Assembly (NCBI RefSeq): GCF_018889995.1
Contig: NZ_CP076547.1
Coordinates: forward strand, 1,364,001-1,428,000
Source of the DNA: Subtercola sp. PAMC28395
Lineage (GTDB): Bacteria; Actinomycetota; Actinomycetes; Actinomycetales; Microbacteriaceae
Length of the DNA: 64,000 nt
Direction of reading: 5' to 3'
Numbering within the stretch: position 1 is the first letter of the stretch; the number at the start of each line of letters is the position of its first letter. Positions 1 through 8,632 of the stretch are shown piece by piece. The position numbers and the translations under genes are program-made. The notes beneath the pieces are model-generated. The model made no database searches, was not told the origin of the DNA, and was given only the letters and a program-made list of their open reading frames with translations.

Positions 1-570
1 AACGATTTCACCGAGGGTGGGGCACTGGGAGTAGAGGGGGGTGCCGCCGTGGCGGCGGGCATCGCGCAGCTTCTTGCCGGGCATCCGGATGCCTATGACC
101 TGGTGATCGCCTCACGTGACTGGCACGATGCCGACAATGACAACGGCGGTCACTTCGCAGGGCCCGAGGGGCCGGATTTCGTCGATACCTGGCCCGTGCA
201 CTGCGTTGCAGGCACGCCTGGAGCGGCCTACCACGATGATCTGGCTGGTGCACGGATCGACTTCCACGTGCACAAGGGGCAGGGCGAACCGGCCTACTCG
301 ATCTACGAGGGAACGACGGAGGAGGGCGCGACGGTGCATGACCTTCTCGACCAGCACGCGGTGACGGAGATCGACATCGTGGGGCTCGCGACCGACTACT
401 GTGTTCGCGCGTCGGCGCTCGATGCGATCGAACACGGCCGCAAGGTTCGTGTACTCACCGACCTGATCGCCGGCGTGGCCCCGGAGTCGAGTGCCGCGGC
501 GCTCGCCGAGCTGGCTCATGCCGGTGCCGAGCTGGTTGCCTCTGAGGCTGCGGTGGGAGCCCAGGAATGA
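1..570 (+). CDS. pncA: Nicotinamidase/pyrazinamidase, isochorismatase family (5' truncated by window)
   Basis: Hydrolyses nicotinamide to nicotinate and ammonia in NAD salvage; cytosolic. The frame is open from the first base, so the true start lies upstream; 189 residues are visible. The start of the family motif is cut (NDFTEGGAL remains, so the catalytic Asp lies outside). Metal ligands fit SRDWH, GHF and WPVHC, the catalytic Lys fits HVHKG, and the nucleophile Cys sits in GLATDYCVRA. Near full length for the family. A SpoU methyltransferase follows after 63 bp. Family assignment is strong; which amide is preferred cannot be told from sequence. Confidence 0.93.
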   Translation, partial: NDFTEGGALGVEGGAAVAAGIAQLLAGHPDAYDLVIASRDWHDADNDNGGHFAGPEGPDFVDTWPVHCVAGTPGAAYHDDLAGARIDFHVHKGQGEPAYSIYEGTTEEGATVHDLLDQHAVTEIDIVGLATDYCVRASALDAIEHGRKVRVLTDLIAGVAPESSAAALAELAHAGAELVASEAAVGAQE

Positions 571-633
571 TCGATAGGGAAACAACGACAGGCCGCGGCA
601 ACCCGAAAATCGGGAGCGCAAGCGAGTGAGCCG

Positions 634-1467
634 GTGCCAATGGTGAACGTCGTCGAAGTCACCGAGCTCAGCGACCCGCGGCTGGCCGACTACTCGCACC
701 TGACCGATGTCGCCCTGCGCAAGGCCCGCAGCAGCGAATTCGGGCTGTACCTGGCCGAATCTGCCCTCGTGCTCGAGCGGGCAGTGGGTGCGGGGCACGT
801 GCCCCGGTCGGTTCTCGCCCTCGGCGGCTCGCTCGACGAAGCCGTTGCTGCCCTCGGACCCTGGGCGGAGACGGTACCGATCTTCGTCGGCCCCGGTGAG
901 CTGCTCGCTGAGCTGACCGGCTACATTCTGCATCGCGGGATCATCGCATCGATGAACCGGCCGCTCCTCCAGCCCGTGGGCGATGTGCTGCAGGATGCCC
1001 GACTCGTCGTTGTGCTCGAGAACGTGGCCGACCCCACCAACGTCGGGGCGATCTTCCGTTCCGTCGGCGCCGTCGGAGCCGACGCCGTGCTCGTCACGCC
1101 TCGCTGCTCCGATCCGTTCTACCGCCGCGCGATCCGCGTGAGCATGGGTACCGTTCTGCAGGTGCCGTGGACGAGGTCTGGCGACTGGGACACCCTGGAA
1201 CCCCAGCTGAGAACGACCGGATTCCACATCGCTGCTCTCGCCCTGTCGCCCGACGCGGTGTCACTTCGGGACTTTGCCCGCGATTTCCCACACACAGATG
1301 GGCAGCCAGGCAAGCTCGCCCTCGTGCTCGGTGCAGAGGGTGACGGGCTGACCGACAGCGCGCTGGCTGCGGCAGACACGATCGTGAGCATCCCGATGGC
1401 GCACGGCATCGACTCCCTGAACGTGGCAGCGGCGAGTGCGGTGGCGCTCTGGGCTGTCTCCGGCTGA
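634..1467 (+). CDS. TrmH/SpoU-family RNA 2'-O-methyltransferase
   Basis: SAM-dependent ribose 2'-O-methyltransferase acting on tRNA or rRNA. 277 residues: an N-terminal substrate-binding part (about 1-110), then a SPOUT knot domain. The three SpoU motifs are visible: ENVADPTNVGAIFRS (motif 1), LVLGAEGDGL (motif 2) and IPMAHGIDSLNVAAA (motif 3). The start is uncertain: GTG at 634, ATG at 640 or GTG at 643 are all in frame and none has a strong ribosome-binding site. The target nucleotide cannot be assigned; TrmH, RlmB and TsnR-like enzymes share these motifs. Confidence 0.9.
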   Translation: MPMVNVVEVTELSDPRLADYSHLTDVALRKARSSEFGLYLAESALVLERAVGAGHVPRSVLALGGSLDEAVAALGPWAETVPIFVGPGELLAELTGYILHRGIIASMNRPLLQPVGDVLQDARLVVVLENVADPTNVGAIFRSVGAVGADAVLVTPRCSDPFYRRAIRVSMGTVLQVPWTRSGDWDTLEPQLRTTGFHIAALALSPDAVSLRDFARDFPHTDGQPGKLALVLGAEGDGLTDSALAAADTIVSIPMAHGIDSLNVAAASAVALWAVSG

Positions 1468-1602
1468 GGCACGCGCCGAACACCATCGCACCCACCCAGG
1501 AAGAAAGCTGACAGGCGGGCGCGCAGGCCGCCGCGGCGCTGAGTGCCCCTGTGAACCCGGTACCGTTAGAAGCGAAACTGTTCCGAAGGAGTGCGTCCAC
1601 CG

Positions 1603-2571
<969 letters not shown>

Positions 2572-2640
2572 TCAGCGAGCCGTCAGTGAGCTGATGTGTG
2601 CACACGACGTGATTGAAGCATTTTGTGAGGGAGTAGACAA

Positions 2641-3501
2641 GTGGCCGCAGGAATCATTGACGGCAAAGCCGTCGCTGCACGCGTTCGCGCGACACTGAAA
2701 GACGATGTCGCGGCGTTCTTCGCCAGAACCGGAATCCAGCCCGGGCTCGCTACGGTGCTCGTCGGCGGCGACCCTGCGTCAGAGGTGTACGTCGCCAACA
2801 AACGCAGGTCAACCGTCGCTGCGGGTATGGCAGACCTGCACCAGCACCTGCCCGAAGACACGAGCCAGGAGGAGGTCGAGGCGCTGTTGCGTCGGCTCGC
2901 CGCCGACCCGCAGGTATCGGGCATCCTGTTGCAGCTGCCGGTTCCGGCGCATCTGAACGCTGCGCCGCTGATCGACCTCATCCCCTTCGAGAAGGATGTC
3001 GACGGCCTGACGACGCTGAGTGTCGGTCGGCTCGCCCAGCAGAAATCCGGGCTGCGGCCCTGCACACCGGCGGGTGTCATCGAGCTGCTCGACGCGTACA
3101 ACGTGCCGATCGAGGGTGCGAACGTCGTTGTCATCGGTCGGTCTGAGCTCGTCGGCCGGCCTGTTGCGCAGCTTCTGGTGAACCGGAACGCGACCGTGAC
3201 GGTCGCGCACTCCCGCACACGCAACCTGGCCGAGGTGTGCCGCACGGCCGATGTCGTCGTTGCGGCTGTGGGGGTGAAAGGTCTGATCACAGCTGAGCAC
3301 ATCAAGCCCGGCGCGACCGTGATCGACGTGGGAATCCACCGAGGTCCCGAGGGTCTGTCAGGCGACGTGGACTTCGGCCCGGCTTCTGAGGTGGCGGGGC
3401 TCATCACGCCCGTTCCCGGCGGTGTGGGGCCGATGACGATCGCGATGCTGCTGGTGAACACCCTGCGTGCCGCCGAGCTGCAGTACGAGCTCGCCAGATA
3501 A
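2641..3501 (+). CDS. folD: Bifunctional methylene-THF dehydrogenase / methenyl-THF cyclohydrolase
   Basis: Interconverts 5,10-methylene-, methenyl- and 10-formyl-THF with NADP. 286 residues, the normal family length. Visible: the catalytic Tyr/Lys region YVANKRR, PFEKDVDGL, the Rossmann element VVIGRSELVGRPVAQLL, DVGIHRG and the C-terminal signature PVPGGVGPMTIAMLL. The GTG start is preceded by GAGGGAG at a proper distance. Runs with purU upstream; an inverted repeat at 3513-3577 follows before the convergent ABC exporter gene. Confidence 0.96.
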   Translation: MAAGIIDGKAVAARVRATLKDDVAAFFARTGIQPGLATVLVGGDPASEVYVANKRRSTVAAGMADLHQHLPEDTSQEEVEALLRRLAADPQVSGILLQLPVPAHLNAAPLIDLIPFEKDVDGLTTLSVGRLAQQKSGLRPCTPAGVIELLDAYNVPIEGANVVVIGRSELVGRPVAQLLVNRNATVTVAHSRTRNLAEVCRTADVVVAAVGVKGLITAEHIKPGATVIDVGIHRGPEGLSGDVDFGPASEVAGLITPVPGGVGPMTIAMLLVNTLRAAELQYELAR

Positions 3502-3512
3502 CTGCTGTCTGA

Positions 3513-3577
3513 AATCGTCGGAGAAACTTCGCCGGTACCGCCGTATTCGCCGAGGTGGCGAGGATCTTCCGACGATT
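3513..3577. terminator. Inverted repeat between convergent folD and ABC exporter
   Basis: The arms AATCGTCGGA (3513-3522) and TCCGACGATT (3568-3577) are perfectly complementary, with a further GC-rich hairpin inside. It lies in the gap between two convergent genes, so it may end transcription from both sides. There is no clear U-tract. Confidence 0.45.
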
Positions 3578-3617
3578 CTGCAGCCGCGCTCCGGCCCGCC
3601 GCGCCCGCCCCGCCCTG

Positions 3618-5855
3618 CTAGACCAGAAGCTGGCGCTTCGCGAGCTCTCGGTACAACGGCGTCGAGACGACGAGCTCCGAGTGGGTGCCCACGCCGACGA
3701 CCGAGCCGTGGTCGAGAACAATGATCACGTCGGAGTCGACGACGGTCGACAGCCGGTGCGCGATCACGATCAGCGTGCGGTTCTCGGCGACTGCGTCGAT
3801 CGCCTCGCGCAGCATCTGCTCGTTGAGTCCGTCGAGGCTCGAAGTCGACTCGTCGAGCAGAAGGATCGGCGGGGCAGCGAGAAGCGCGCGGGCGATGGCC
3901 AGGCGCTGGCGTTCGCCGCCTGAGAGCATCACGCCCTCTTCGCCGACCGCAGCATCCAGGCCCTCGGGCGACCGCTCGAGCACCTCGAGCAGGTTGACGG
4001 CCGTCAGAACGGCCACGCACTCCTCGTCGGTCGCCGCCGGCGAAGCCAGAAGCAGGTTCGAGCGGATGCTCCCGGCCAGCACGGGCGCGTCCTGCTCGAC
4101 ATAGCCGATCTGGGCGCGAAGGGCCTCGCGGTCGAGCTGACGGATGTCGGTGCCGCCCACCCGGATGACACCCGAGGTCGGGTCGTAGAACCGCTCGATG
4201 AGCGCGAGAATGGTGCTCTTGCCTGCGCCGGAGGGCCCGACCAGCGCCACACGCTTGCCCCGCGGCACGCTGAAGCTCACGCCGCGCAGCACGGTGGTGT
4301 TGCGGATGCCCGGCTCGCCTGTGCCCGGACTGCCGACGCCCGCCCCAGGGCCGCCGCGCGCACCGGAGTCGGCGAGGTAGCTCGCCGCCGACGAGGGTTC
4401 GGCCGAATCGTCGCCAGCAGATTCGCCGGGAAGTGCGCTGAGAGATTCGCCAGCAGATGTGCCCTGAGATTCGTCGGGGAAATCGCCGGGTACCTCGCCG
4501 GGCACGTCGTTCAGGGCGCCGGTTGTGTCTGCAGATGTGGCGCGAGGGCTGGCGCCCGGGCCGACCACGCCGGCGCCCCCGGCGGCCGGCTCGTGCGCGG
4601 CGAGCAGCGTGGTGCCGGGCCCCGACAGCACGCCCTGCGCGTCGGGAGCGCCGTCACCCGGCACCGCACCTTCCGTGTACGCAAACTCGACGCCGTCGAA
4701 CTCCACCGCGATCGGCGTGCTCGCGGCGGCGCGGGCGAACGCGGCGGTGCTCACTTCGGCGTTGCTCGCAAGAGGGGCGAGCTCGCGGTCGAATTCACCC
4801 TCACTCGGCAGTGTGATGATCTCCTGGATGCGGCCCAGCGCACCGAGGGCGGAGTTGACCGAGGTGAACGCCCCGAAAGCCTGGCCGAGGGGCATGATCA
4901 TCATGAACAGGAACAGGATGAACGACACCAGTGACGCGATGGTGATCGCTCCACTGGCAACCCGGTACCCGCCGACGCCGATCACGGTGAGGAAGGCCAC
5001 CTGCATGGCGATCCCGGCGACCGGGACCACGAGGGCCGAGATCTTCGCGACCTTGATGCCCATCGCCCAGGCGCCCTCTGCGTCTTTCTCGACGGCCCGG
5101 ATCTCCCGCTCGGTGGCGTTGGCCGCGCGAACCGTGCGAACGGCGCTGATGGCCCGCTCGACACTCGCTGCGAGGTCGCCGACCTTCTCCTGCGCCTGGC
5201 GGCTGGCCACACGGATGCGCGCCGAAAGCAGCACAACTACCACGATCGACACGCCCACCACGAGAACGGTGAGCCCGAGCAGCACGGGGTCGATGATGAG
5301 CATCGCGATGAGCGCGCCGACGAAGACCAGCGATCCTCCGAGGGCATCGACAAGCCCCTGCGTGAGCACGGCTCGCAGCAGGGTTGTGTCGGAGCCGACG
5401 CGGGAGACCAGGTCACCCGTGCGACGGGTGTCGAATTCGCGGATGGGGAGGTTCAGCATCCGGCGCACCAGCTGCTTGCGGCTCGACAGCACGACGCCCT
5501 CGCCGGTGCGCTGCAGCAGGTAGTGCTGAAAGCCGCTGATGAGACCAGACAGCACGACGAGAACCACCAGCAGCCAGACGAGCCCATTCAGCGGGTTGCC
5601 TGCCGTGACCTGGGTGATGACCTGGCTCACGAGCAGCGGCTGGGCGAGGCTGGCCGCGGCCCCGAGGATGCTCAGCCCGATCACGAGCGCGAGAACCTTC
5701 TTGTGCTCGAGCAGGTAGGGCAGCAGGTCTGCGAACTTCGCGCGCGGGCCGTTGTCGGCGTCGCGCCTGCCGCGCCCGCCCCGGCTGCGACCCCGTGGGC
5801 TGGCTGCGCTCGTGCGGCTTGCGCCTGCGGTGGCCCGTGATTCTGCTGTGCTCAT
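3618..5855 (-). CDS. ABC multidrug/lipid exporter, fused permease-ATPase, with a large insertion in the ATPase domain
   Basis: Half-transporter of the MsbA/BmrA type, expected to work as a homodimer in the membrane. 745 residues against a usual ~600. After a basic, disordered N-terminus (1-40) come six membrane helices (about 45-340), then the nucleotide-binding domain: A-loop FAY at ~391-393, Walker A GPSGAGKST at ~541, Q-loop GYVEQDAP, signature LSGGERQR, Walker B ILLLDESTSSLD and H-loop IAHRLSTV. Between the A-loop and Walker A lies a ~120-residue Gly/Ala/Ser/Pro-rich acidic stretch (DNA about 4310-4670) that is normally absent. ATP motifs are intact, so it is probably active. Substrate unknown. 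It is a lone gene divergent from nothing obvious; the MFS gene upstream reads the same way after a repeat-rich gap. Confidence 0.9.
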   Translation of the reverse strand: MSTAESRATAGASRTSAASPRGRSRGGRGRRDADNGPRAKFADLLPYLLEHKKVLALVIGLSILGAAASLAQPLLVSQVITQVTAGNPLNGLVWLLVVLVVLSGLISGFQHYLLQRTGEGVVLSSRKQLVRRMLNLPIREFDTRRTGDLVSRVGSDTTLLRAVLTQGLVDALGGSLVFVGALIAMLIIDPVLLGLTVLVVGVSIVVVVLLSARIRVASRQAQEKVGDLAASVERAISAVRTVRAANATEREIRAVEKDAEGAWAMGIKVAKISALVVPVAGIAMQVAFLTVIGVGGYRVASGAITIASLVSFILFLFMMIMPLGQAFGAFTSVNSALGALGRIQEIITLPSEGEFDRELAPLASNAEVSTAAFARAAASTPIAVEFDGVEFAYTEGAVPGDGAPDAQGVLSGPGTTLLAAHEPAAGGAGVVGPGASPRATSADTTGALNDVPGEVPGDFPDESQGTSAGESLSALPGESAGDDSAEPSSAASYLADSGARGGPGAGVGSPGTGEPGIRNTTVLRGVSFSVPRGKRVALVGPSGAGKSTILALIERFYDPTSGVIRVGGTDIRQLDREALRAQIGYVEQDAPVLAGSIRSNLLLASPAATDEECVAVLTAVNLLEVLERSPEGLDAAVGEEGVMLSGGERQRLAIARALLAAPPILLLDESTSSLDGLNEQMLREAIDAVAENRTLIVIAHRLSTVVDSDVIIVLDHGSVVGVGTHSELVVSTPLYRELAKRQLLV

Positions 5856-5889
5856 GAGTACTTTCTATCGGTCGCGGCTGACGGTGTGA

Positions 5890-5948
5890 TGGATGCCCGG
5901 CCTACCCCGTGCGCTGGTTCACTCCGCGCGGGGCGAGCCGGGCATCCA
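5890..5948 (-). terminator. Long hairpin downstream of the MFS gene
   Basis: TGGATGCCCGGC (5890-5901) pairs perfectly with GCCGGGCATCCA (5937-5948), and CCCCG/CGGGG arms pair inside. It lies in the gap between the MFS gene stop and the ABC gene start on the minus strand, so it could terminate the MFS transcript. No U-tract follows. Confidence 0.4.
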
Positions 5949-6003
5949 CTCGCCCGTTTGTGCAACAGAATGCCGCAGAAGCTGCACCTTCAGGAAAGTC
6001 GAT
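5949..6003. repeat. Dispersed palindromic element, family A, copy 1 (diverged)
   Basis: Aligns end to end with the family A copy at 33351-33407: shared GCCCG, TGTGCAA, CCGC-GAA, GCTGCAC and GGAAAGTCGA in the same order and spacing. The left half is more diverged than in the other copies. Non-coding. Confidence 0.6.
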
Positions 6004-6081
6004 GGTGCCGTTCACGCGTCGGGAAGATCGATGGTGCAGTTCACGCGTCGGGAAGATCGATGGTGCAGTTCACGCGTCAGG
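6001..6081. repeat. Three tandem 29 bp repeats
   Basis: Units begin at 6001, 6030 and 6059, each starting GATGGTGC and containing GTTCACGCGTC. The first differs from the second at one base and the third is truncated. The third unit overlaps the last codons of the MFS gene. There are no spacers, so this is not a CRISPR array. Confidence 0.85.
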
Positions 6082-7462
6082 ACAGGTTGGAGTCGTAGTC
6101 GACGTCTCGGGTCTCTTTGCTGATGATGAGTGCGATCAGGGTGATCACGGCCATCGCGCTCAGGTACACGCCGACCCAGACCGGGCTGCCGCCGGCTGCC
6201 TGCCAGAGTGCGACGGCGATGAACGGGGCCACGGCCGCGCCGAGGATCGACGCGAAGTTGTAGCTGATCGCCGAGCCGGTGTACCGCACGTTCGCCGGGA
6301 AGAGTTCGGGCAGCACCGAGCCCATCGGGCCGAAAGTGAGCCCCATGAGGGTGAAGCCGATGATGAGCAGTGCCATCGTTCCGACGGTGCCGGCTCCGAA
6401 GAGGGGCACGAACAGCAGGCCGAACACCAGGATGCCGATCGTCGTGACAATGAGCGTCTTGCGACGCCCGAAGCGCTCCGCGAGCGGGCCCGACACCAGG
6501 GTGAAGATGCCGAAGAACACCACGCCGATGATGAGCATGATCAGGAAGTCGTTGCGGTTGAAGCCGAGCCCGGGCGTGAAGGTGGCCGGGTTGAATGCCG
6601 TGCCTGCCTTGTCGGCAGCAGCCTTTGCTGCAGCGGCAGACGAGAACGCCGTACCGAATGTCAGCGTGAACGTCGTCATCAGGTAGAACAGCGTGTACGT
6701 GGCGAGCATGATGAACGTGCCCAGAATGAGCGGGCGCCAGCTGGTCTTGAACACCCGTGCCACCGGTACTGTCGCGACTTCGCCTGCGTCGATGACCTTC
6801 TGGAAGGCGGGCGTCTCGACCAGCCTGAAACGAACGTAGAGCCCGATCACGACGAGCACGGCGCTCGCGATGAACGGCACGCGCCAGCCCCAGCTCGCGA
6901 AGTCGGCTGCAGACATGCCGAGGTTCAGCCAGAGGAACACGCCGTTGGCGATGATGAAGCCGATCGGGGCGCCGAGCTGCGGGAAGGTGCCGTAGATCGC
7001 ACGCTTGCCTGCCGGTGCGTTCTCGGTGGCGAGAAGCGCTGCGCCGCTCCACTCGCCGCCGAGGCCGAGCCCCTGGGCGAAACGCATCACGGTCAGCAGA
7101 ATGGGTGCCCAGAGGCCGATCGAGGCGTAGGTCGGCAGAAAGCCGATGAGTACGGTCGCGATGCCCATGGTCAGAAGCGAGGCGACGAGAGTCTTCTTGC
7201 GGCCGATGCGGTCGCCGAAGTGCCCGAAGATGATCGAGCCGATGGGCCGCGCCACGAACGCCACCCCGAAGACCGCGAACGAGGTCAGCAGGCCTACATT
7301 CGGGTCGGTCGTGGGGAAGAACAGCTTCGGGAACACCAGCACGGCGGCGGTGGCGTACACGTAGAAGTCGTAGAACTCGATCGAGGTGCCGATGAGGCTG
7401 GCGAGAACGACTCTCGAACGGGTGTTGACGGCGGCGGGTGGGGCGAGCGTGGGCGAAGACAT
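6077..7462 (-). CDS. MFS transporter, metabolite:H+ symporter (MHS) family
   Basis: Twelve-helix proton symporter of the inner membrane, 461 residues. The N-terminus TSIEFYDFYVYATAAVLVFPKLFF is typical of the ShiA/ProP/KgtP (MHS) branch (the first 12 residues of the motif are diagnostic). The loop 2-3 signature FGHFGDRIGRKKTL and the GGEWSGAALLA stretch in helix 5 are also present. Members carry organic acids, shikimate, proline/betaine or similar; substrate cannot be chosen here. Start is the ATG at 7462. No partner genes adjoin it. Confidence 0.88.
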   Translation of the reverse strand: MSSPTLAPPAAVNTRSRVVLASLIGTSIEFYDFYVYATAAVLVFPKLFFPTTDPNVGLLTSFAVFGVAFVARPIGSIIFGHFGDRIGRKKTLVASLLTMGIATVLIGFLPTYASIGLWAPILLTVMRFAQGLGLGGEWSGAALLATENAPAGKRAIYGTFPQLGAPIGFIIANGVFLWLNLGMSAADFASWGWRVPFIASAVLVVIGLYVRFRLVETPAFQKVIDAGEVATVPVARVFKTSWRPLILGTFIMLATYTLFYLMTTFTLTFGTAFSSAAAAKAAADKAGTAFNPATFTPGLGFNRNDFLIMLIIGVVFFGIFTLVSGPLAERFGRRKTLIVTTIGILVFGLLFVPLFGAGTVGTMALLIIGFTLMGLTFGPMGSVLPELFPANVRYTGSAISYNFASILGAAVAPFIAVALWQAAGGSPVWVGVYLSAMAVITLIALIISKETRDVDYDSNLS

Positions 7463-7687
7463 AGCGGCTTTCAGCAGGAGATTTCAGCGGTGGAACGGTC
7501 AATCACCGCCGACAAGAACGCGTCGATCGGGCGCGAGTAGTCGACCACGGTGGGACGGTGAGGCGGCTGGTGGCCGCCCATCTACAATACGCGCCATCCA
7601 ACTCGCTCCCGCCCCCGCACCAAAGCCCCCGCTCCCGCCCTCCACCCCCGCCCTCCACCCCCCCACCCGCCCCCCGGAGCCGAGGGG

Positions 7688-7747
7688 TTGGTGTCCCAAC
7701 TTCTGCTGGGATTCAGTAGCCAGGGCAGCAGAAGCTGGGACACCCAA
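7688..7747. repeat. Dispersed palindromic element, family C, copy 1
   Basis: The left arm (7688-7708, with GGTGTCCCAACTTCTGCTG) and right arm (7726-7747, with CAGCAGAAGCTGGGACACC) are complementary apart from one mismatch and one extra base. It is preceded by a C-rich run and the short string GCCGA, exactly as in the second copy at 51924-51978. Confidence 0.75.
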
Positions 7748-7805
7748 CGGGAGGAAGCGGAGGGGGAGGGGGGGGAGGGGGGAGGGGGAGGGGAGGGGGA
7801 GGGGG
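7748..7805. repeat. Homopurine G-tract run
   Basis: Almost pure G/A on the plus strand with repeated GGGG and longer tracts, running up to the ribH stop codon. Able in principle to form G-quadruplex or triplex structures on the plus strand; on the ribH transcript it would read as a C-rich tail. Confidence 0.7.
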
Positions 7806-8288
7806 TTATGGATGCTCGGGGAGGAGGGCGCGCAGGGTGAGTGCTGTGGCGACGGCGGCTTCGGCGGCCTCGCGGCCCTTGTCCTCCTTCGAACCGGGAA
7901 GGCCCGCGCGGTCGAGGCCCTGAGCCTCGTCGTCGAGCGTGAGGACGCCGAACCCGACAGGCTTGCCCGTGAGGATGCTCACCTGGGTGAGGCCCGACGT
8001 CGCGGCGTCGGAGACATACTCGAAGTGCGGGGTTCCACCGCGGATGATGACGCCGAGGGCGACAACCGCATCCGCCCCCGCCTCGAGCGCGGCGCGGCTG
8101 ACGACCGGGAGCTCGAAGCTCCCTGCGACGCGGATCTCCGTGATCTCGACGTTCGCCTCCTCGAGGGCGCGGTGGGCCCCGGCGAGCAGGCCATTGGTGA
8201 TCACGTCATGCCAGCGGCCGGCGACGATCGTCACCTTGAGTCCGGTGCCATCGAGAGTGGTGGAGGTGGGGATTCCGGTGCCGGCCAT
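7806..8288 (-). CDS. ribH: 6,7-dimethyl-8-ribityllumazine synthase
   Basis: Condenses 5-amino-6-ribitylaminouracil with dihydroxybutanone phosphate to lumazine, the penultimate step of riboflavin synthesis; forms icosahedral or pentameric shells. 160 residues, full length. Visible: VAGRWHDVITNGLLAGA, the AGSFELPVV loop, ALGVIIRGGTPHFEYV (catalytic His region) and FGVLTLDDEAQ. Last gene of the minus-strand rib operon, separated from ribBA by a repeat-filled gap of 344 bp, so it may also have its own promoter. Confidence 0.96.
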   Translation of the reverse strand: MAGTGIPTSTTLDGTGLKVTIVAGRWHDVITNGLLAGAHRALEEANVEITEIRVAGSFELPVVSRAALEAGADAVVALGVIIRGGTPHFEYVSDAATSGLTQVSILTGKPVGFGVLTLDDEAQGLDRAGLPGSKEDKGREAAEAAVATALTLRALLPEHP

Positions 8289-8365
8289 GCGCGGGCATCC
8301 TTTCGGGTCAGGGTTCGGGGAGTTGGAGATCGGGGATTTGGAGATCGGGGTGTAGCGAGGTGTGC

Positions 8366-8611
8366 GGTTGTGGGGAACGAGCTGCCCCGTGGGAGAAGAG
8401 TCAGCCTGTGGGGGACGAGCTGGCCAGTGGGGGACGAGTCAGCCTGTGGGGGGCGAGCTGCCCTGTGGGCGACGAGCTGGCCTGTGGGTGGGCGAGCTGG
8501 CCTGTGGAGGAGGAGTCAGCCTGCGAGGGACGAGACTCAGCCTGCGAGGGACGAGACTCAGCCTGTGAGGGACGAGACTCAGCCTGTGAGGGAGGAGCCA
8601 CCCTGTGAGGG
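8366..8611. repeat. Tandem 19-21 bp repeats between ribBA and ribH
   Basis: About a dozen imperfect copies of a unit built on ACGAG-CTGGCC-TGTGGGGG or ACGAG-ACTCAGCCTG-GAGGG. The 3' four copies have an exact 21 bp period; earlier ones are 19-21 bp. ORFs across it in several frames reflect the multiple-of-three period, not coding. The whole gap 8289-8632 has no other supported gene. Confidence 0.8.
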
Positions 8612-8632
8612 GACGAGGAGACGCCCGCGGCC

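Larger units (their letters stand above)
7463..7805. other. Gene-free stretch with C-rich run, family C palindrome and G-rich run
   Basis: Between the MFS start and the ribH stop. It holds, in order, a pyrimidine-rich run (about 7610-7677), the palindrome at 7688-7747 and a nearly pure purine run (7748-7805) with many G-tracts. The first ~150 bp (7463-7610) presumably carry the MFS promoter, but no clear hexamers were identified. No supported ORF. Confidence 0.7.

Noticed and set aside
6001..6081. CRISPR array
   Set aside because: 29 bp repeats are directly adjacent with no spacers, and no cas genes are in the window.
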